64,000 bases of DNA from NCBI RefSeq assembly GCF_000720255.1, contig NZ_JOJE01000003.1, positions 124,001-188,000 of the forward strand, given 5' to 3'. Shown here in pieces: positions 50,595 through 63,507 of this stretch; the first letter of the stretch is position 1; every line of letters starts with the position of its first letter. The stretch comes from Streptomyces griseus subsp. griseus. GTDB lineage: Bacteria > Actinomycetota > Actinomycetes > Streptomycetales > Streptomycetaceae. A program made the translations under genes and the position numbers. The notes beneath the pieces are model-generated. The model made no database searches and was not told the origin of the DNA. It was given only the letters and a program-made list of their open reading frames with translations.

Positions 50595-52133
50595 TCAGCT
50601 TTCGTCGGCGATCCAGCCCATGGTCCGCTCGACGGCCTTGAGCCAGTTCTTGTACTCACGGTCGCGGGCGTCCGCGTCCATGCGGGGGGTCCACTCGGCG
50701 GCCCGGCGCCAGTTCGCGCGCAGGTCGTCGGTGTTGGTCCAGAAGCCGACGGCGAGACCGGCGGCGTAGGCGGCGCCGAGGCAGGTCGTCTCGGCGACCA
50801 TCGGGCGCACCACCGGGGCGTCCAGGAAGTCCGAGAGCGTCTGCATCAGCAGGTTGTTGGAGGTCATGCCGCCGTCGACCTTGAGCGCGGAGAGCTCGAC
50901 GCCGGAGTCCTTCGTCATGGCGTCGGTGATCTCACGGGTCTGCCAGGCCGTGGCCTCCAGGACGGCGCGCGCGAGGTGCGCCTTGGTGACGTACCGGGTG
51001 AGGCCGGCGATCACACCGCGGGCGTCGGAGCGCCAGTAGGGGGCGAACAGGCCGGAGAAGGCCGGCACGAAGTACGCGCCGCCGTTGTCCTCGACCGAGA
51101 GCGCCAGCGTCTCGATCTCGGCGGCGGTGGAGATCAGGCCCATCTGGTCGCGCATCCACTGCACCAGCGAACCGGTGACGGCGATCGAGCCCTCCAGGGC
51201 GTAGACCGGCGCCTGCTCTCCGATGCGGTAGCCCACGGTGGTGAGCAGACCGCTGTACGAGTTGATGATCTTCTCGCCGGTGTTCATCAGCATGAACGTG
51301 CCGGTGCCGTACGTGGACTTGGCCTCGCCCTCGGAGAAACAGGTCTGTCCGAACAGGGCCGCCTGCTGGTCGCCGAGCGCGGAGGCGACCGGGATGCCGC
51401 CGAGCAGGTCGCCGAGCTTGCCGCCGGTGATCTCGCCGTAGACCTCGGCGGAGGAGCGGATCTCCGGCAGCATCGCCAGCGGGACGCCGATGGACTCGGC
51501 GATCTTCTCGTCCCACTCCAGCGTGTGCAGGTTCATCAGCAGGGTGCGGGAGGCGTTGGTGACGTCGGTGTAGTGCTTGCCGCCGTTGACACCGCCGGTC
51601 AGGTTCCAGATGACCCAGGTGTCCATGGTGCCGAAGAGGATGTCGCCGGCCTCGGCGCGCTCGCGCAGGCCCTCGACGTTGTCCAGCAGCCAGCGGGCCT
51701 TGGGGCCCGCGAAGTAGGAGGCGAGGGGGAGGCCGGTCTCCCGGCGGAAGCGGTCCTGGCCGACGTTGCGGCCGAGTTCCTTGCACAGGCCGTCGGTGCG
51801 GGTGTCCTGCCAGACGATGGCGTTGTGGACCGGCTCACCGGTGTTCTTGTCCCAGAGCAGAGTGGTCTCGCGCTGGTTGGTGATGCCGATGGCCTTGATG
51901 TCGTCGCGGGTGATGCCGGCCTTGGCGATGGCACCGGCCACGACCTCCTGGACGTTGGTCCAGATCTCGTTGGCGTTGTGCTCGACCCAGCCCGGCTTCG
52001 GGAAGATCTGCTCGTGCTCCTTCTGGTCGACGGAGACGATGCGGCCGTCGCGGTCGAAGACGATGCAGCGGGAGGAGGTGGTGCCCTGGTCGATGGCCGC
52101 GATGAAGGGGCCGGCGGTGTGGGCGTCGGTCAC
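50595..52133 (-). CDS. glpK: glycerol kinase
   Basis: This 512-residue sugar kinase of the FGGY family phosphorylates glycerol. The N-terminus [20 protein letters not shown] is the first ATP-binding motif. Other motifs are [22 protein letters not shown] and the C-terminal [15 protein letters not shown] region. The length is typical. GTG 52133 follows AGGAG by seven bases. It is the middle gene of the operon and corresponds to gylA. Conversion of imported glycerol traps it for glpD. Confidence 0.96.
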   Translation of the reverse strand: MTDAHTAGPFIAAIDQGTTSSRCIVFDRDGRIVSVDQKEHEQIFPKPGWVEHNANEIWTNVQEVVAGAIAKAGITRDDIKAIGITNQRETTLLWDKNTGEPVHNAIVWQDTRTDGLCKELGRNVGQDRFRRETGLPLASYFAGPKARWLLDNVEGLRERAEAGDILFGTMDTWVIWNLTGGVNGGKHYTDVTNASRTLLMNLHTLEWDEKIAESIGVPLAMLPEIRSSAEVYGEITGGKLGDLLGGIPVASALGDQQAALFGQTCFSEGEAKSTYGTGTFMLMNTGEKIINSYSGLLTTVGYRIGEQAPVYALEGSIAVTGSLVQWMRDQMGLISTAAEIETLALSVEDNGGAYFVPAFSGLFAPYWRSDARGVIAGLTRYVTKAHLARAVLEATAWQTREITDAMTKDSGVELSALKVDGGMTSNNLLMQTLSDFLDAPVVRPMVAETTCLGAAYAAGLAVGFWTNTDDLRANWRRAAEWTPRMDADARDREYKNWLKAVERTMGWIADES

Positions 52134-52234
52134 TGTGAGCTCCTGAGGAAATCCGTGGTTATGGGGCTTTACGTACGACGCGTGCTGTGAAGTTCCGCGG
52201 TCCGGGCCCGAAAGCCCGGGAGCCGTTGGTGCCC

Positions 52235-53029
52235 TTAAGCAAATGCGACGTTGTAGATGCCTGCAGCGATCGCGCCGCCGATCAGCGGACCGACCACCGG
52301 GATCCAGGCGTAGCCCCAGTCGGAGCCACCCTTGTTGGGCAGGGGCAGGAGGGCGTGCACGATGCGCGGACCGAGGTCACGGGCCGGGTTGATCGCGTAG
52401 CCGGTCGGTCCACCGAGGGACAGACCGATCGAGACGACGACGAGTGCCGTGACCAGGGCACCCAGCGTGCCGAGACCGTTGCCCTTGTCGTTGAGACCCT
52501 GCGTGAGGATGGCGAGCACCAGTACGACGGTGCCGATGATCTCCGTGGCCAGGTTCTGCCAGACGACCCGGACCTCCGGGCCGGTGGAGAAGACGCCCAG
52601 GACCGGGCCGGCGCCCTTCTCCTGGGCCTCGACGGCCTTGGCCGCCGTGGCCTGGGCGCCCGGACCGCCGACGATCTCCTTGTCGGTGAGGTGGGCGTGG
52701 AACTGGCCGTAGTAGGCGACCCAGACCAGGGTCGCGCCGATCATCGCGCCGAGCAGCTGCCCCGCGAAATAGGTCGGGACGTTGGTCCAGTCGTTGTCCT
52801 TGATCGCGAGTGCGACGGTCACGGCCGGGTTCAGGTGGGCGCCGGACAGCGGCGCCGAGGTGTAGACCGCCGTGAGTACCGCGAAGCCCCACCCGAAGGT
52901 GATGGCGAGCCAGCCGGCGTTGCGGGCCTTGGAGGCCTTCAGCGTGACGGCGGCGCAGACGCCGCCGCCGAGCAGGATGAGTATGGCGGTACCGATGGTC
53001 TCGCCGATGAAGATGTCGGAGCTGGACAC
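52235..53029 (-). CDS. glpF: glycerol facilitator, MIP family
   Basis: This 264-residue aquaglyceroporin has two half-helix motifs, [11 protein letters not shown] and [10 protein letters not shown]; the Asp after the second NPA-R is characteristic of glycerol rather than water channels. Six hydrophobic helices can be traced. The start is GTG 53029, with AGGAG seven bases upstream, which removes 46 residues of the longer open frame. It is the first gene of the operon (gylC), preceded by a GylR-type operator at 53159. Confidence 0.95.
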   Translation of the reverse strand: MSSSDIFIGETIGTAILILLGGGVCAAVTLKASKARNAGWLAITFGWGFAVLTAVYTSAPLSGAHLNPAVTVALAIKDNDWTNVPTYFAGQLLGAMIGATLVWVAYYGQFHAHLTDKEIVGGPGAQATAAKAVEAQEKGAGPVLGVFSTGPEVRVVWQNLATEIIGTVVLVLAILTQGLNDKGNGLGTLGALVTALVVVSIGLSLGGPTGYAINPARDLGPRIVHALLPLPNKGGSDWGYAWIPVVGPLIGGAIAAGIYNVAFA

Positions 53030-53158
53030 CCGCGACTCCTTTGTCCTTCGTCCAGGGAAGCCGAACCCCGGGTCCCTCCGGGGGTTCCGCGCCCTCGGGG
53101 GTGAGAGCGATGGCCGGCCCTTGGCGTTGTCACACTCTAGCGCGTATTGCCGGTAGGT

Positions 53159-53175
53159 GTTCGACAATGCCGACC
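53159..53175. promoter_or_regulatory. GylR-type operator upstream of glpF
   Basis: GTTCGACAATGCCGACC is a 17-bp near-palindrome. It matches GTTCGGCAATGTCGAAC upstream of gylR at 54233, with the inner halves exchanged, and the flanking CCGGTAG/TGTTCG is also shared. It lies 130 bp before the glpF start. The 53030-53405 gap otherwise holds a hairpin after gylR and no gene. Confidence 0.65.
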
Positions 53176-53352
53176 GATGGACGGGAGTCTTGCTCCGGCG
53201 TCACATGCGCGTCAAGGGTTCTGTTATCGAAAGCCTGATCGTTACTGATCGCAGTGCCGATCGCCGTGCCGTCCGGCGTGCCGATCGCCCCCCGGAATAT
53301 CGATCTCCCGAGGTCGGAGCGGTGGGCGGCGATTCGGGGAGGGCAACGACAA

Positions 53353-53382
53353 GGCCGGGTACGCCATGACGGCGTCCCGGCC
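53353..53382 (-). terminator. hairpin downstream of gylR
   Basis: GGCCGGGTACGCC and GGCGTCCCGGCC pair with one bulge around a 5-base loop, just after the gylR stop. Read-through into glpF remains possible. Confidence 0.55.
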
Positions 53383-53405
53383 CGCTGTGTGCGGTGGCGC
53401 GCCGC

Positions 53406-54170
53406 TCAGAACCGCCCGGCGCCCAGGTCGCGCGAGACCGCGCGGGCGCAGTCGCGGACCGCCGCGATGAGCTCGGGGCGCAGTTCACCGTCCCGGCAGA
53501 TCCGCTCGACCGCGCCGGTGATGCCGACCGCGCCGACCGGCATGCGGCGCCGGTCGTGGATGGGCGCGGCGATGGAGGCCACGCCCTCCCAGGTCTCCTC
53601 GACATCCGCGGCGTAGCCACGCGCGCGCGTGATGTCGAGGAGCTGCTCGAACGCCTCGGGCTCGCACACCGTCCGGTCCGTGAAGGGCTTGCGATCGGCC
53701 TCCAGGGCCTCGCTGTGCGCGACGGGATCGTAGGCGGACAGCACCTTGCCCAGAGCGGTGGAGTGCAGCGGCTGCATGGCCCCGATCTCCAGGACCTGCC
53801 GGCTGTCGTCGGGCCGGAAGACGTGGTGCACGACCAGCACGCCCTGCTGGTGCAGGACCCCCAGGTGAACGCTCTCCCCGCTGGAGCGGGCCAGATCGTC
53901 CGTCCACACCAGAGCCCGGGCCCGCAGTTCGTGGACGTCGAGATAGGTGGTGCCCAGACGCAGCAGCTCCGCGCCCAGCTGGTAGCGCCCGGAGGCGTCG
54001 TCCTGCTCGACGAAGCCCTCGTGCTGCAGGGTGCGCAGAATGCCGTGGGCGGTGCCTTTGGCCAGGCCGAGCGACGAGGCGATGTCCGAGAGGCCGAGTC
54101 GCCGCTCGCCACCCGCGAGCAGCCGCAGCATCGCGGCCGCCCGTTCGAGCGACTGGATGTTCCGTGCCAT
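53406..54170 (-). CDS. gylR: IclR family regulator of glycerol genes, GylR
   Basis: This 254-residue IclR-type regulator has a winged helix with LGLSDIASSLGLAKGTAHGI at residues about 26-45, then an effector domain with VHLGVLHQQGVLVVHHV and SIAAPIHDRRRMPVGAVGITG. The length and position directly upstream of glpF match S. coelicolor GylR, which represses the glycerol operon and itself, with glycerol-3-phosphate as inducer. ATG 54170 is preceded by GGAGG. The frame extends upstream through its operator, which argues against an earlier start. Confidence 0.94.
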   Translation of the reverse strand: MARNIQSLERAAAMLRLLAGGERRLGLSDIASSLGLAKGTAHGILRTLQHEGFVEQDDASGRYQLGAELLRLGTTYLDVHELRARALVWTDDLARSSGESVHLGVLHQQGVLVVHHVFRPDDSRQVLEIGAMQPLHSTALGKVLSAYDPVAHSEALEADRKPFTDRTVCEPEAFEQLLDITRARGYAADVEETWEGVASIAAPIHDRRRMPVGAVGITGAVERICRDGELRPELIAAVRDCARAVSRDLGAGRF

Positions 54171-54232
54171 CGCCGTCCTGCCTCCGTCCCCATCGACCGC
54201 CTCGACGCCCACCACGCGGTAGCGCTGCCGTC

Positions 54233-54249
54233 GTTCGGCAATGTCGAAC
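54233..54249. promoter_or_regulatory. GylR-type operator upstream of gylR
   Basis: GTTCGGCAATGTCGAAC has matching GTTCG/CGAAC ends around a near-symmetrical centre and lies 63 bp before the gylR start. It is the partner of the site at 53159. Confidence 0.65.
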
Positions 54250-54695
54250 ACTACCGGTCCATGCCGACCTCTCGCTAATGGTCGGTCAAGACGTGTTCCA
54301 CCACTCGTCTTCCGCACGCGACACGCAGGCGGCCCGAGCATGCTCCCGGGAGCCCGCCGAGCACGGCCCGCGGGGCCGCCGACGTGCCCCGGAAGGCCGT
54401 CCGAGCACTGCCGCGGAGGACACCCCGAGCACGATTGCCGAGGTCACCCCGCGTTTGTCGCGTGAAGCAGCCCGGCATCACTGCCGAGGTCACTGCTCCG
54501 CGCCCCCCGCACGCCGCCCGAGCGTGACGCGGCACCCGCCCCGGCCGCCAGGCCCGTCCGTCCCGTGGACGCCCTGACCATAAGCCCACGGTCCCGGCTA
54601 CCCTGGCGGCGTGCGCCCTCCTCGGGCCAGCTCTGTCCGGGCTCGCCGGGGGAACGCGCAAAGCCGACAGCCGTCGCACCCAAGGGAGCCCTTTC
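54250..54695. other. gap between gylR and metH, no gene seen
   Basis: There is GC-rich sequence with irregular GCCGAGGTCAC-type repetitions around 54360-54500 and no plausible coding frame. I looked for a cobalamin or SAM riboswitch before metH and did not find the conserved boxes. CTGACC at 54574 and TACCCT at 54599 are a weak metH promoter candidate with a long spacer. AAGGGAG before 54696 is the metH ribosome site. Confidence 0.4.
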
Positions 54696-58217
<3,522 letters not shown>

Positions 58218-58286
58218 CACCGGGGCGCCGTCCGGCATCCCGCACGGCGCCGCGCGTCTCACCCAGCACGCTGATCCGACAAGTCG

Positions 58287-58292
58287 TACACT
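58287..58292 (+). promoter_or_regulatory. -10 element candidate for HAD gene
   Basis: TACACT is a good housekeeping-sigma -10 match; no clear -35 is visible. Transcription would start near 58299, just before the palindrome at 58305. Confidence 0.35.
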
Positions 58293-58304
58293 GGTCGGTC
58301 CACT

Positions 58305-58336
58305 GCAGGCCGGTTCCCGCGCGGGAACCGGCCTGC
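58305..58336. terminator. 32-bp perfect palindrome between metH and HAD gene
   Basis: GCAGGCCGGTTCCCGC is followed directly by its exact complement with no spacer. It lies 87 bp after metH and 23 bp before the HAD start. It can terminate metH transcription. If the promoter at 58287 is used, it forms the 5' hairpin of the HAD mRNA. No T run follows. Confidence 0.7.
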
Positions 58337-58359
58337 TCGTCCCCCTAGGAGGTACGTGG

Positions 58360-59055
58360 ATGACCAGTACGGTCCCCGCACTAGGAACCCGTACGGCCGA
58401 AGGTTCCGCACTCCAAGCCGTGCTGCTGGACATGGACGGCACCCTGGTGGACACCGAGGGTTTCTGGTGGGACGTCGAGCGCGAGGTCTTCGCCGGTCTG
58501 GGGCACGCCCTGGACGACTCCTGGCGTCATGTCGTGGTCGGCGGTCCCATGACCCGCAGCGCGGGCTTCCTCATCGAGGCCACCGGTGCCGACATCTCCC
58601 TCGGTGAGCTCACGGTCCTGCTCAATGAGGGCTTCGAGGAGCGCATCGGACAGGCCCTGCCGCTGATGCCCGGAGCCGCCCGGTTGCTGGCCGAGCTCGC
58701 CGCGCACGAGATCCCCACGGCCCTGGTGTCCGCCTCGCACCGGCGCATCATCGACCGGGTCATGACCTCGCTCGGGCCCCAGTACTTCGCCCTGAGCGTC
58801 GCCGGTGACGAGGTGCCCCGCACCAAGCCGCACCCCGACCCCTATCTGTTCGCGGCCTCCGGGCTGGGCGCCGATCCGGCGAGGTGCGCCGTCGTCGAGG
58901 ACACCGCGACCGGTGTCGCCTCGGCGGAGGCGGCGGGCTGCCACGTCGTCGCCGTCCCGTCCGTCGCGCCCATCGCGCCGGCCGTCCGACGCACCGTCGT
59001 GACGTCCCTGGAAGAGGTCGACCTGACATTTCTGCGCGGGTTGTTGACCAACTGA
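58360..59055 (+). CDS. HAD family hydrolase (beta-phosphoglucomutase-like phosphatase)
   Basis: This is a 231-residue HAD phosphatase of subfamily IA. Motif I is LLDMDGTLVDTE (about residues 23-34), with nucleophile Asp25 and acid Asp27. Motif II is LVSASHRR, motif III is RTKPHPDPYL and motif IV is AVVEDTATG. The helical cap between motifs I and II fits small phosphosugar substrates. AGGAGG precedes ATG 58360 by seven bases. Its physiological substrate is unknown. Confidence 0.9.
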   Translation: MTSTVPALGTRTAEGSALQAVLLDMDGTLVDTEGFWWDVEREVFAGLGHALDDSWRHVVVGGPMTRSAGFLIEATGADISLGELTVLLNEGFEERIGQALPLMPGAARLLAELAAHEIPTALVSASHRRIIDRVMTSLGPQYFALSVAGDEVPRTKPHPDPYLFAASGLGADPARCAVVEDTATGVASAEAAGCHVVAVPSVAPIAPAVRRTVVTSLEEVDLTFLRGLLTN

Positions 59056-59489
59056 TGACAGAAATGCGCTGGGTGTTCACCCAGCGTGCGGAGGCGATAA
59101 CCAGGTAATTCGACGCGCCCCCAACCAGGGGAATTAACACACCCGGGGCGGTCGAATTCCAGGCGGAGCGACCTCTTTTGAGCCTGTGACGTTCGCCACC
59201 TCATAAGGGGTCGACACAGGGTGACGTGTGTGCTCGCTCCCCCCGTTCGGGGGTGTCCGACGCGCCCTTGTGTCCCGATTGATGAGAGCCTGCACGAATC
59301 CTTCCCCTGTCGGGTTTTCGGTGTGTCCACGCCCGGTTTCGCTCCGTGATGGCTGCTCAACTCCGGTGACTGCGGGCGCTCGTGCAGGTGCGGACTAATC
59401 TCGTCGCGAGAACATCGCCGTACCCCCGTGATCCGCCGCAACACCCATGCATGTCGGGTACACGGACTCGACTCTGGAGAAACTCGAGC
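59056..59489. other. 434-bp gap before peptide-binding lipoprotein genes
   Basis: CGCTGGGT and ACCCAGCG at 59067-59086 form a terminator-like hairpin after the HAD gene. A second inverted repeat, AATTCGAC at 59107 with GTCGAATT at 59151, encloses a longer loop. CCCCC-GTTC-GGGGG near 59237 is a third hairpin. TAATCT at 59396 is a good -10 candidate for the first lipoprotein gene. I see no gene. Confidence 0.5.
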
Positions 59490-61091
59490 ATGAACCGCAA
59501 GACCCTGGTGCTGCCGGCCGTCGTCGGCCTGATCGCGCCCGTGCTCGCCGCCTGCGGCGGGTCCGACAGCGGGAGCGGCGGCGGTGGCGACATCGTCGTC
59601 GGCACCACGGACCGGTTCATCGCCACCAAGGACGTCCCCGCGCCCCTCGACCCCGCCTACGCCTACGACGTCGGTACCTGGAACATCCTGCGCCAGACCG
59701 TGCAGACCCTGATGATCCAGCCCAAGGGCGAGGGCGACCCGGTGCCCGAGGCCGCCGAGAGCTGCGTCTTCACCGACAGCGGCAACGAGCGCTACGAGTG
59801 CAAGCTGCGCGAGGGCCTGAAGTTCTCCAACGGCGATCCCATCACCGCCGAGGACGTGAAGTTCTCCATCGACCGCGCCCGCGCCATCAAGGCCGACTCC
59901 GGCGTGTTCGCGCTGCTGTCCACCATCGACACCGTCGAGACCAAGGGCGACCGCGATGTCATCTTCCACCTGAAGACCGCGGACGCCACCTTCCCGTTCA
60001 AGCTGTCCACCCCGGTCGCCGGGATCGTCAACCCCGACGACTACGAGAAGAACAAGCTGCGCGACGGCTTCGCCGTGGACGGTTCCGGCCCCTACACCCT
60101 CAAGGCCGACACCAAGGGCGACGAGATGGTCAAGGCCGTGTTCACCAAGAACCCCGACTACAAGGGGACGCTCAAGGTGAACAACGACAGCGTCGACATG
60201 GTCTCCTTCACCGATGCCGACGCCATGGGCGCCGCTCTGGAGAAGGGTGACATCGACGTCATGTCTCGCACGATGTCGCCGGAGCAGATCAAGAAGCTGT
60301 CCGACAACTCCGGCGACGTCGACATGGTCGAGCTCGACGGCCTGGAGATCCGCTACCTGGGCTTCAACACCGACGCCCCCACCGTGAAGAGCAAGGCCGT
60401 ACGCCAGGCCATCGCCCAGCTCGTCAACCGCAGCGAACTCGTCTCCCAGGTGTACGGCACCCAGGCCGAGCCGCTCTTCTCGCTGGTCCCGGCCTCCGTC
60501 ACCGGCCACTCCAACTCGTTCTTCAACAAGTACGGCGACCCCAGCACGACCAAGGCCAAGTCGCTGCTGGAGAAGGCCGGCGTCACCACCCCGGTGAAGC
60601 TGACGCTGAACTACACCACCGACCACTACGGTCCGGCCACCAAGCAGGAGTTCCAGATCCTGCAGAAGCAGCTCAACGACAGCGGCCTCTTCGACGTCAC
60701 CATCAAGGGCACCCCCTGGGACACCTACGTCCCGGCGGAGCGCAAGGGCGAGTACGCGGTCTACGGCATGGGTTGGTTCCCCGACTTCCCCGACGCCGAC
60801 AACTTCCTCGCCCCCTTCCTCGACAAGGACAACTTCCTCAAGTCGCCGTACGTGAACAGCCGGATCATCAACACCCTGATCCCGGAGTCCCGCCGTGAGG
60901 CCGACCGCCTCGCCGCCGCCGGCACCCTGACCGACATTCAGGACACCGTCGCCCAGGACGTTCCCGTACTGCCCCTGTGGCAGGGCAAGCAGTACGTCGC
61001 CGCCCGCGACGACATCACGGGCACGGCGTACGCGCTCAACTCCGCCTCCACCCTTCAGCTGTGGGAGCTCGGCCGCGGTGTGAGCGGCTGA
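59490..61091 (+). CDS. ABC transporter peptide-binding lipoprotein, copy 1
   Basis: This 533-residue family-5 solute-binding protein has a lipoprotein signal ending in the lipobox LAAC with Cys at residue 21. A Gly/Ser linker leads to the oligopeptide-binding fold, with EGLKFSNGDPITAEDVKFS, VDGSGPYTLKAD and PDFPDADNFLAPF. It binds oligopeptides or similar molecules outside the membrane. No permease or ATPase gene follows; instead a second binding protein gene lies 73 bp downstream. ATG 59490 is preceded by GGAGA. Confidence 0.9.
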   Translation: MNRKTLVLPAVVGLIAPVLAACGGSDSGSGGGGDIVVGTTDRFIATKDVPAPLDPAYAYDVGTWNILRQTVQTLMIQPKGEGDPVPEAAESCVFTDSGNERYECKLREGLKFSNGDPITAEDVKFSIDRARAIKADSGVFALLSTIDTVETKGDRDVIFHLKTADATFPFKLSTPVAGIVNPDDYEKNKLRDGFAVDGSGPYTLKADTKGDEMVKAVFTKNPDYKGTLKVNNDSVDMVSFTDADAMGAALEKGDIDVMSRTMSPEQIKKLSDNSGDVDMVELDGLEIRYLGFNTDAPTVKSKAVRQAIAQLVNRSELVSQVYGTQAEPLFSLVPASVTGHSNSFFNKYGDPSTTKAKSLLEKAGVTTPVKLTLNYTTDHYGPATKQEFQILQKQLNDSGLFDVTIKGTPWDTYVPAERKGEYAVYGMGWFPDFPDADNFLAPFLDKDNFLKSPYVNSRIINTLIPESRREADRLAAAGTLTDIQDTVAQDVPVLPLWQGKQYVAARDDITGTAYALNSASTLQLWELGRGVSG

Positions 61092-61164
61092 CACCTCCTT
61101 CTGTGCCCGGGATCCATGACCAAGGCCCCGGGGTGACGAGAACCCGACGACAAGGCACACCCAA

Positions 61165-62751
61165 GTGAAGATGCGCAACCAGTGGCCGGTCCTGCCGATC
61201 GTGGCGGGATTGGCCTCCGGTCTGTTGACCGGATGCGGCACGGACAGCGGCGACAACGGGGGCACCGGCTCCGCGGTGGTCATGGGGATGTCGGACGACG
61301 TCCTGGCCACGGACCCCGCCTCCGGCTACGACCCCGGCTCGTGGCTGTTGTTCAACAACGTCTTCCAGTCGCTCCTGAGCTTCCCCAACGGAGGCACCGA
61401 GCCACAGCCGGAGGCCGCCGAGGAGTGCTCCTTCCAGGACACCCAGGCCAAGGTGTTCTCGTGCACGCTGAAGGACGGACTGAAGTTCAGCAACGGCGAC
61501 TCCCTCACGTCCGAGGACGTGAAGTTCTCCTTCGACCGGATGCTGAAGATCAACGACGAGGCCGGCCCGGCGATCATGTTCCCCATGCTCGACAAGGTCG
61601 AGACGCCGAACGACAAGACGGTCGTCTTCAACCTGAAGGTCCCCGACGCCACGTTCCCCAGCAAGCTCGCCTCCGGCGCCGGCTCCATCGTCGACCACCG
61701 TCAGTACGACGCCGACGGGCTGCGCAAGGACGGCGACGCCGTCGGCTCCGGCCCCTACAAGCTGGACTCCTTCGGCGACGACGAGGCCGTCTTCTCGGTC
61801 AACGAGAACTACAAGGGAACCGCCGACGTCAAGAACTCCGGCGTCACCCTGAAGTTCTTCCACGGCGACCAGTCCGCCCTGAAGAAGGCGCTCCTCGACA
61901 AGAAGGTCGACATCGCCTACCGCGGTCTCACCGCGGGCGACATCACCGACATCGAGGAGGGCGACCCCGACTCGGGCGTCAAGGTCGTCGAGGGCACCAG
62001 CGCCGAGGTCCAGCACCTGGTCTTCAACATGGACGACCCGGTCGCCGGCAAGCTCGGCGTCCGCAAGGCCCTCGCCTACCTGATCGACCGCGACGCCCTC
62101 ATCAAGAACGTCTACCAGGGCACCGCGACCCCGCTGTACTCGATCATCCCGGCGGGCATCGCCGGCCACAACACCGCCTTCTTCGACCGCTACGGCGCCA
62201 GCCCCTCCAAGGACAAGGCCGCCACCGCGCTCAAGAACGACGGCATCACCGGCAAGGTCAAGCTCACCCTCTGGTCCACCCCCTCCCGCTACGGCCCCGC
62301 CACCGACCAGGAGCTCAAGGCCATAGCCGGCCAGCTCAACGACAGCGGCCTCTTCGACGCCGACGTGAAGTCCGTCGCCTACGGCCAGTACGAGAAGGAC
62401 ATCGAGGCCGGCAAGTACGGCGTCTACGTCAAGGGCTGGGTGCCCGACTACCCGGACGCCGACAACTTCACCGCCCCCTTCTTCGGCAAGGGCAACGTGC
62501 TCAGCAACAACTACACCAACAGCACCATCACCGACACCCTCATCCCCCGCACCGCGTCCCAGAGCGAACGCGCCAACACCGACGGGGACTTCGGCCGGCT
62601 CCAGGACATCGTCGCCGACCAGATGCCCGTCCTGCCGGTCTGGCAGGCCAAGCAGTACGCGGTCTCCCGCGAGAACGTCTACGGCCTGCAGTACTGCCTC
62701 GACGCCTCGACCGTCTTCCGGTTCTGGGAGCTCAGCAAGAGCGAGGACTGA
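61165..62751 (+). CDS. ABC transporter peptide-binding lipoprotein, copy 2
   Basis: This 528-residue paralogue of the preceding gene has the lipobox LLTGC with Cys at residue 24, then DGLKFSNGDSLTSEDVKFSFD, GSGPYKLDSFG and PDYPDADNFTAPFF. The two copies share length and motif order but differ strongly in sequence, which points to distinct ligands. It starts with GTG 61165; the ATG six bases later is possible. It is orphan in this window: no permease or ATPase gene follows before the response-regulator gene. Confidence 0.9.
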   Translation: MKMRNQWPVLPIVAGLASGLLTGCGTDSGDNGGTGSAVVMGMSDDVLATDPASGYDPGSWLLFNNVFQSLLSFPNGGTEPQPEAAEECSFQDTQAKVFSCTLKDGLKFSNGDSLTSEDVKFSFDRMLKINDEAGPAIMFPMLDKVETPNDKTVVFNLKVPDATFPSKLASGAGSIVDHRQYDADGLRKDGDAVGSGPYKLDSFGDDEAVFSVNENYKGTADVKNSGVTLKFFHGDQSALKKALLDKKVDIAYRGLTAGDITDIEEGDPDSGVKVVEGTSAEVQHLVFNMDDPVAGKLGVRKALAYLIDRDALIKNVYQGTATPLYSIIPAGIAGHNTAFFDRYGASPSKDKAATALKNDGITGKVKLTLWSTPSRYGPATDQELKAIAGQLNDSGLFDADVKSVAYGQYEKDIEAGKYGVYVKGWVPDYPDADNFTAPFFGKGNVLSNNYTNSTITDTLIPRTASQSERANTDGDFGRLQDIVADQMPVLPVWQAKQYAVSRENVYGLQYCLDASTVFRFWELSKSED

Positions 62752-62761
62752 TCGACAGACA

Positions 62762-62809
62762 CGCGTAGGGCGCCCCCTGGAAACTGCCGTGAAGGGGGCG
62801 CCCTACGCG
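62762..62809. terminator. bidirectional terminator
   Basis: A perfect 17-bp stem, CGCGTAGGGCGCCCCCT and its complement, with a 14-base loop separates the lipoprotein gene from the convergent response-regulator gene. Confidence 0.88.
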
Positions 62810-62821
62810 CGTACGTCCGCT

Positions 62822-63493
62822 CTACTGCGCCCCGGGGCGCACCAGACCGCTCTCGTACGCGTACACCGCGGCCTGCACCCGGTCGCGCAGCCCCAGCTTC
62901 GTCAGGACATGGCCCACATGCGTCTTGACAGTGGTCTCGCTGACGAACAGATCGGCGGCGATCTCCGCGTTCGACAACCCGCGCGCCACCAGCTTCAGCA
63001 CCTCCACCTCACGGTCGGTCAGCGTGTGCAGCGTGTCCGGCACCGGCTCGTCACCCGACGGCAGATGCGTGGCGTACTTGTCCAGCAGGCGCCTGGTGAT
63101 ACTCGGCGCGAGCAGCGCCTCACCCGCGGCCACCACCCGGATCGCCTGCACCAGTTCGTTGGCCGGCGCGTCCTTCAGCAGGAAGCCACTGGCCCCCGCG
63201 CGCAGCGCCTCCACCACGTACTCGTCGAGGTCGAAGGTCGTCAGCACCAGCACCTTCGCCGGCCCGTCCCGTCCCGGCCCGGTGATCTGCCGGGTCGCCT
63301 CCACACCGTCCATCCGCGGCATACGGATGTCCATCAGAACCACATCGGGCTGTAGCGCACGCACCTGGTCGAGTGCCTGCAGTCCGTCACCGGCCTCCCC
63401 GACGACCGCGATGTCCTGCTCGGCCTCGAGAATCATCCGGAAGCCGGTACGCAGCAGCGGCTGGTCGTCGACCAGTAGGACGCGGATGGCCAC
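62822..63493 (-). CDS. NarL/LuxR-type response regulator
   Basis: This 223-residue regulator has a receiver domain at residues about 3-120. The acidic pair is in LLVDDQ, the phosphorylation Asp in VLMDIRMPRMDG (about residue 54), and the later Lys in LLKDAPANEL. The C-terminal LuxR helix-turn-helix is in LTDREVEVLKLVARGLSNAEI and VKTHVGHVLTKL. The partner histidine kinase gene is not adjacent on the visible side. GTG 63493 with GGAG six bases upstream is chosen over the longer frame. Confidence 0.92.
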   Translation of the reverse strand: MAIRVLLVDDQPLLRTGFRMILEAEQDIAVVGEAGDGLQALDQVRALQPDVVLMDIRMPRMDGVEATRQITGPGRDGPAKVLVLTTFDLDEYVVEALRAGASGFLLKDAPANELVQAIRVVAAGEALLAPSITRRLLDKYATHLPSGDEPVPDTLHTLTDREVEVLKLVARGLSNAEIAADLFVSETTVKTHVGHVLTKLGLRDRVQAAVYAYESGLVRPGAQ

Positions 63494-63507
63494 GTAAGTC
63501 TCCTTCG

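Noticed and set aside
49074..52190. 1038-codon plus-strand open frame opposite glpD and glpK
   Set aside because: The composition is that of antisense frames, and the opposite strand carries two well-conserved enzymes.
54250..54695. Cobalamin or SAM riboswitch before metH
   Set aside because: I searched by eye for the conserved boxes and found none; only irregular GC-rich repetition is present. A covariance-model scan would settle it.
58842..61310. 822-codon minus-strand frame across the HAD and lipoprotein genes
   Set aside because: It is antisense to strongly supported genes and has Gly/Val/Arg-rich shadow composition.
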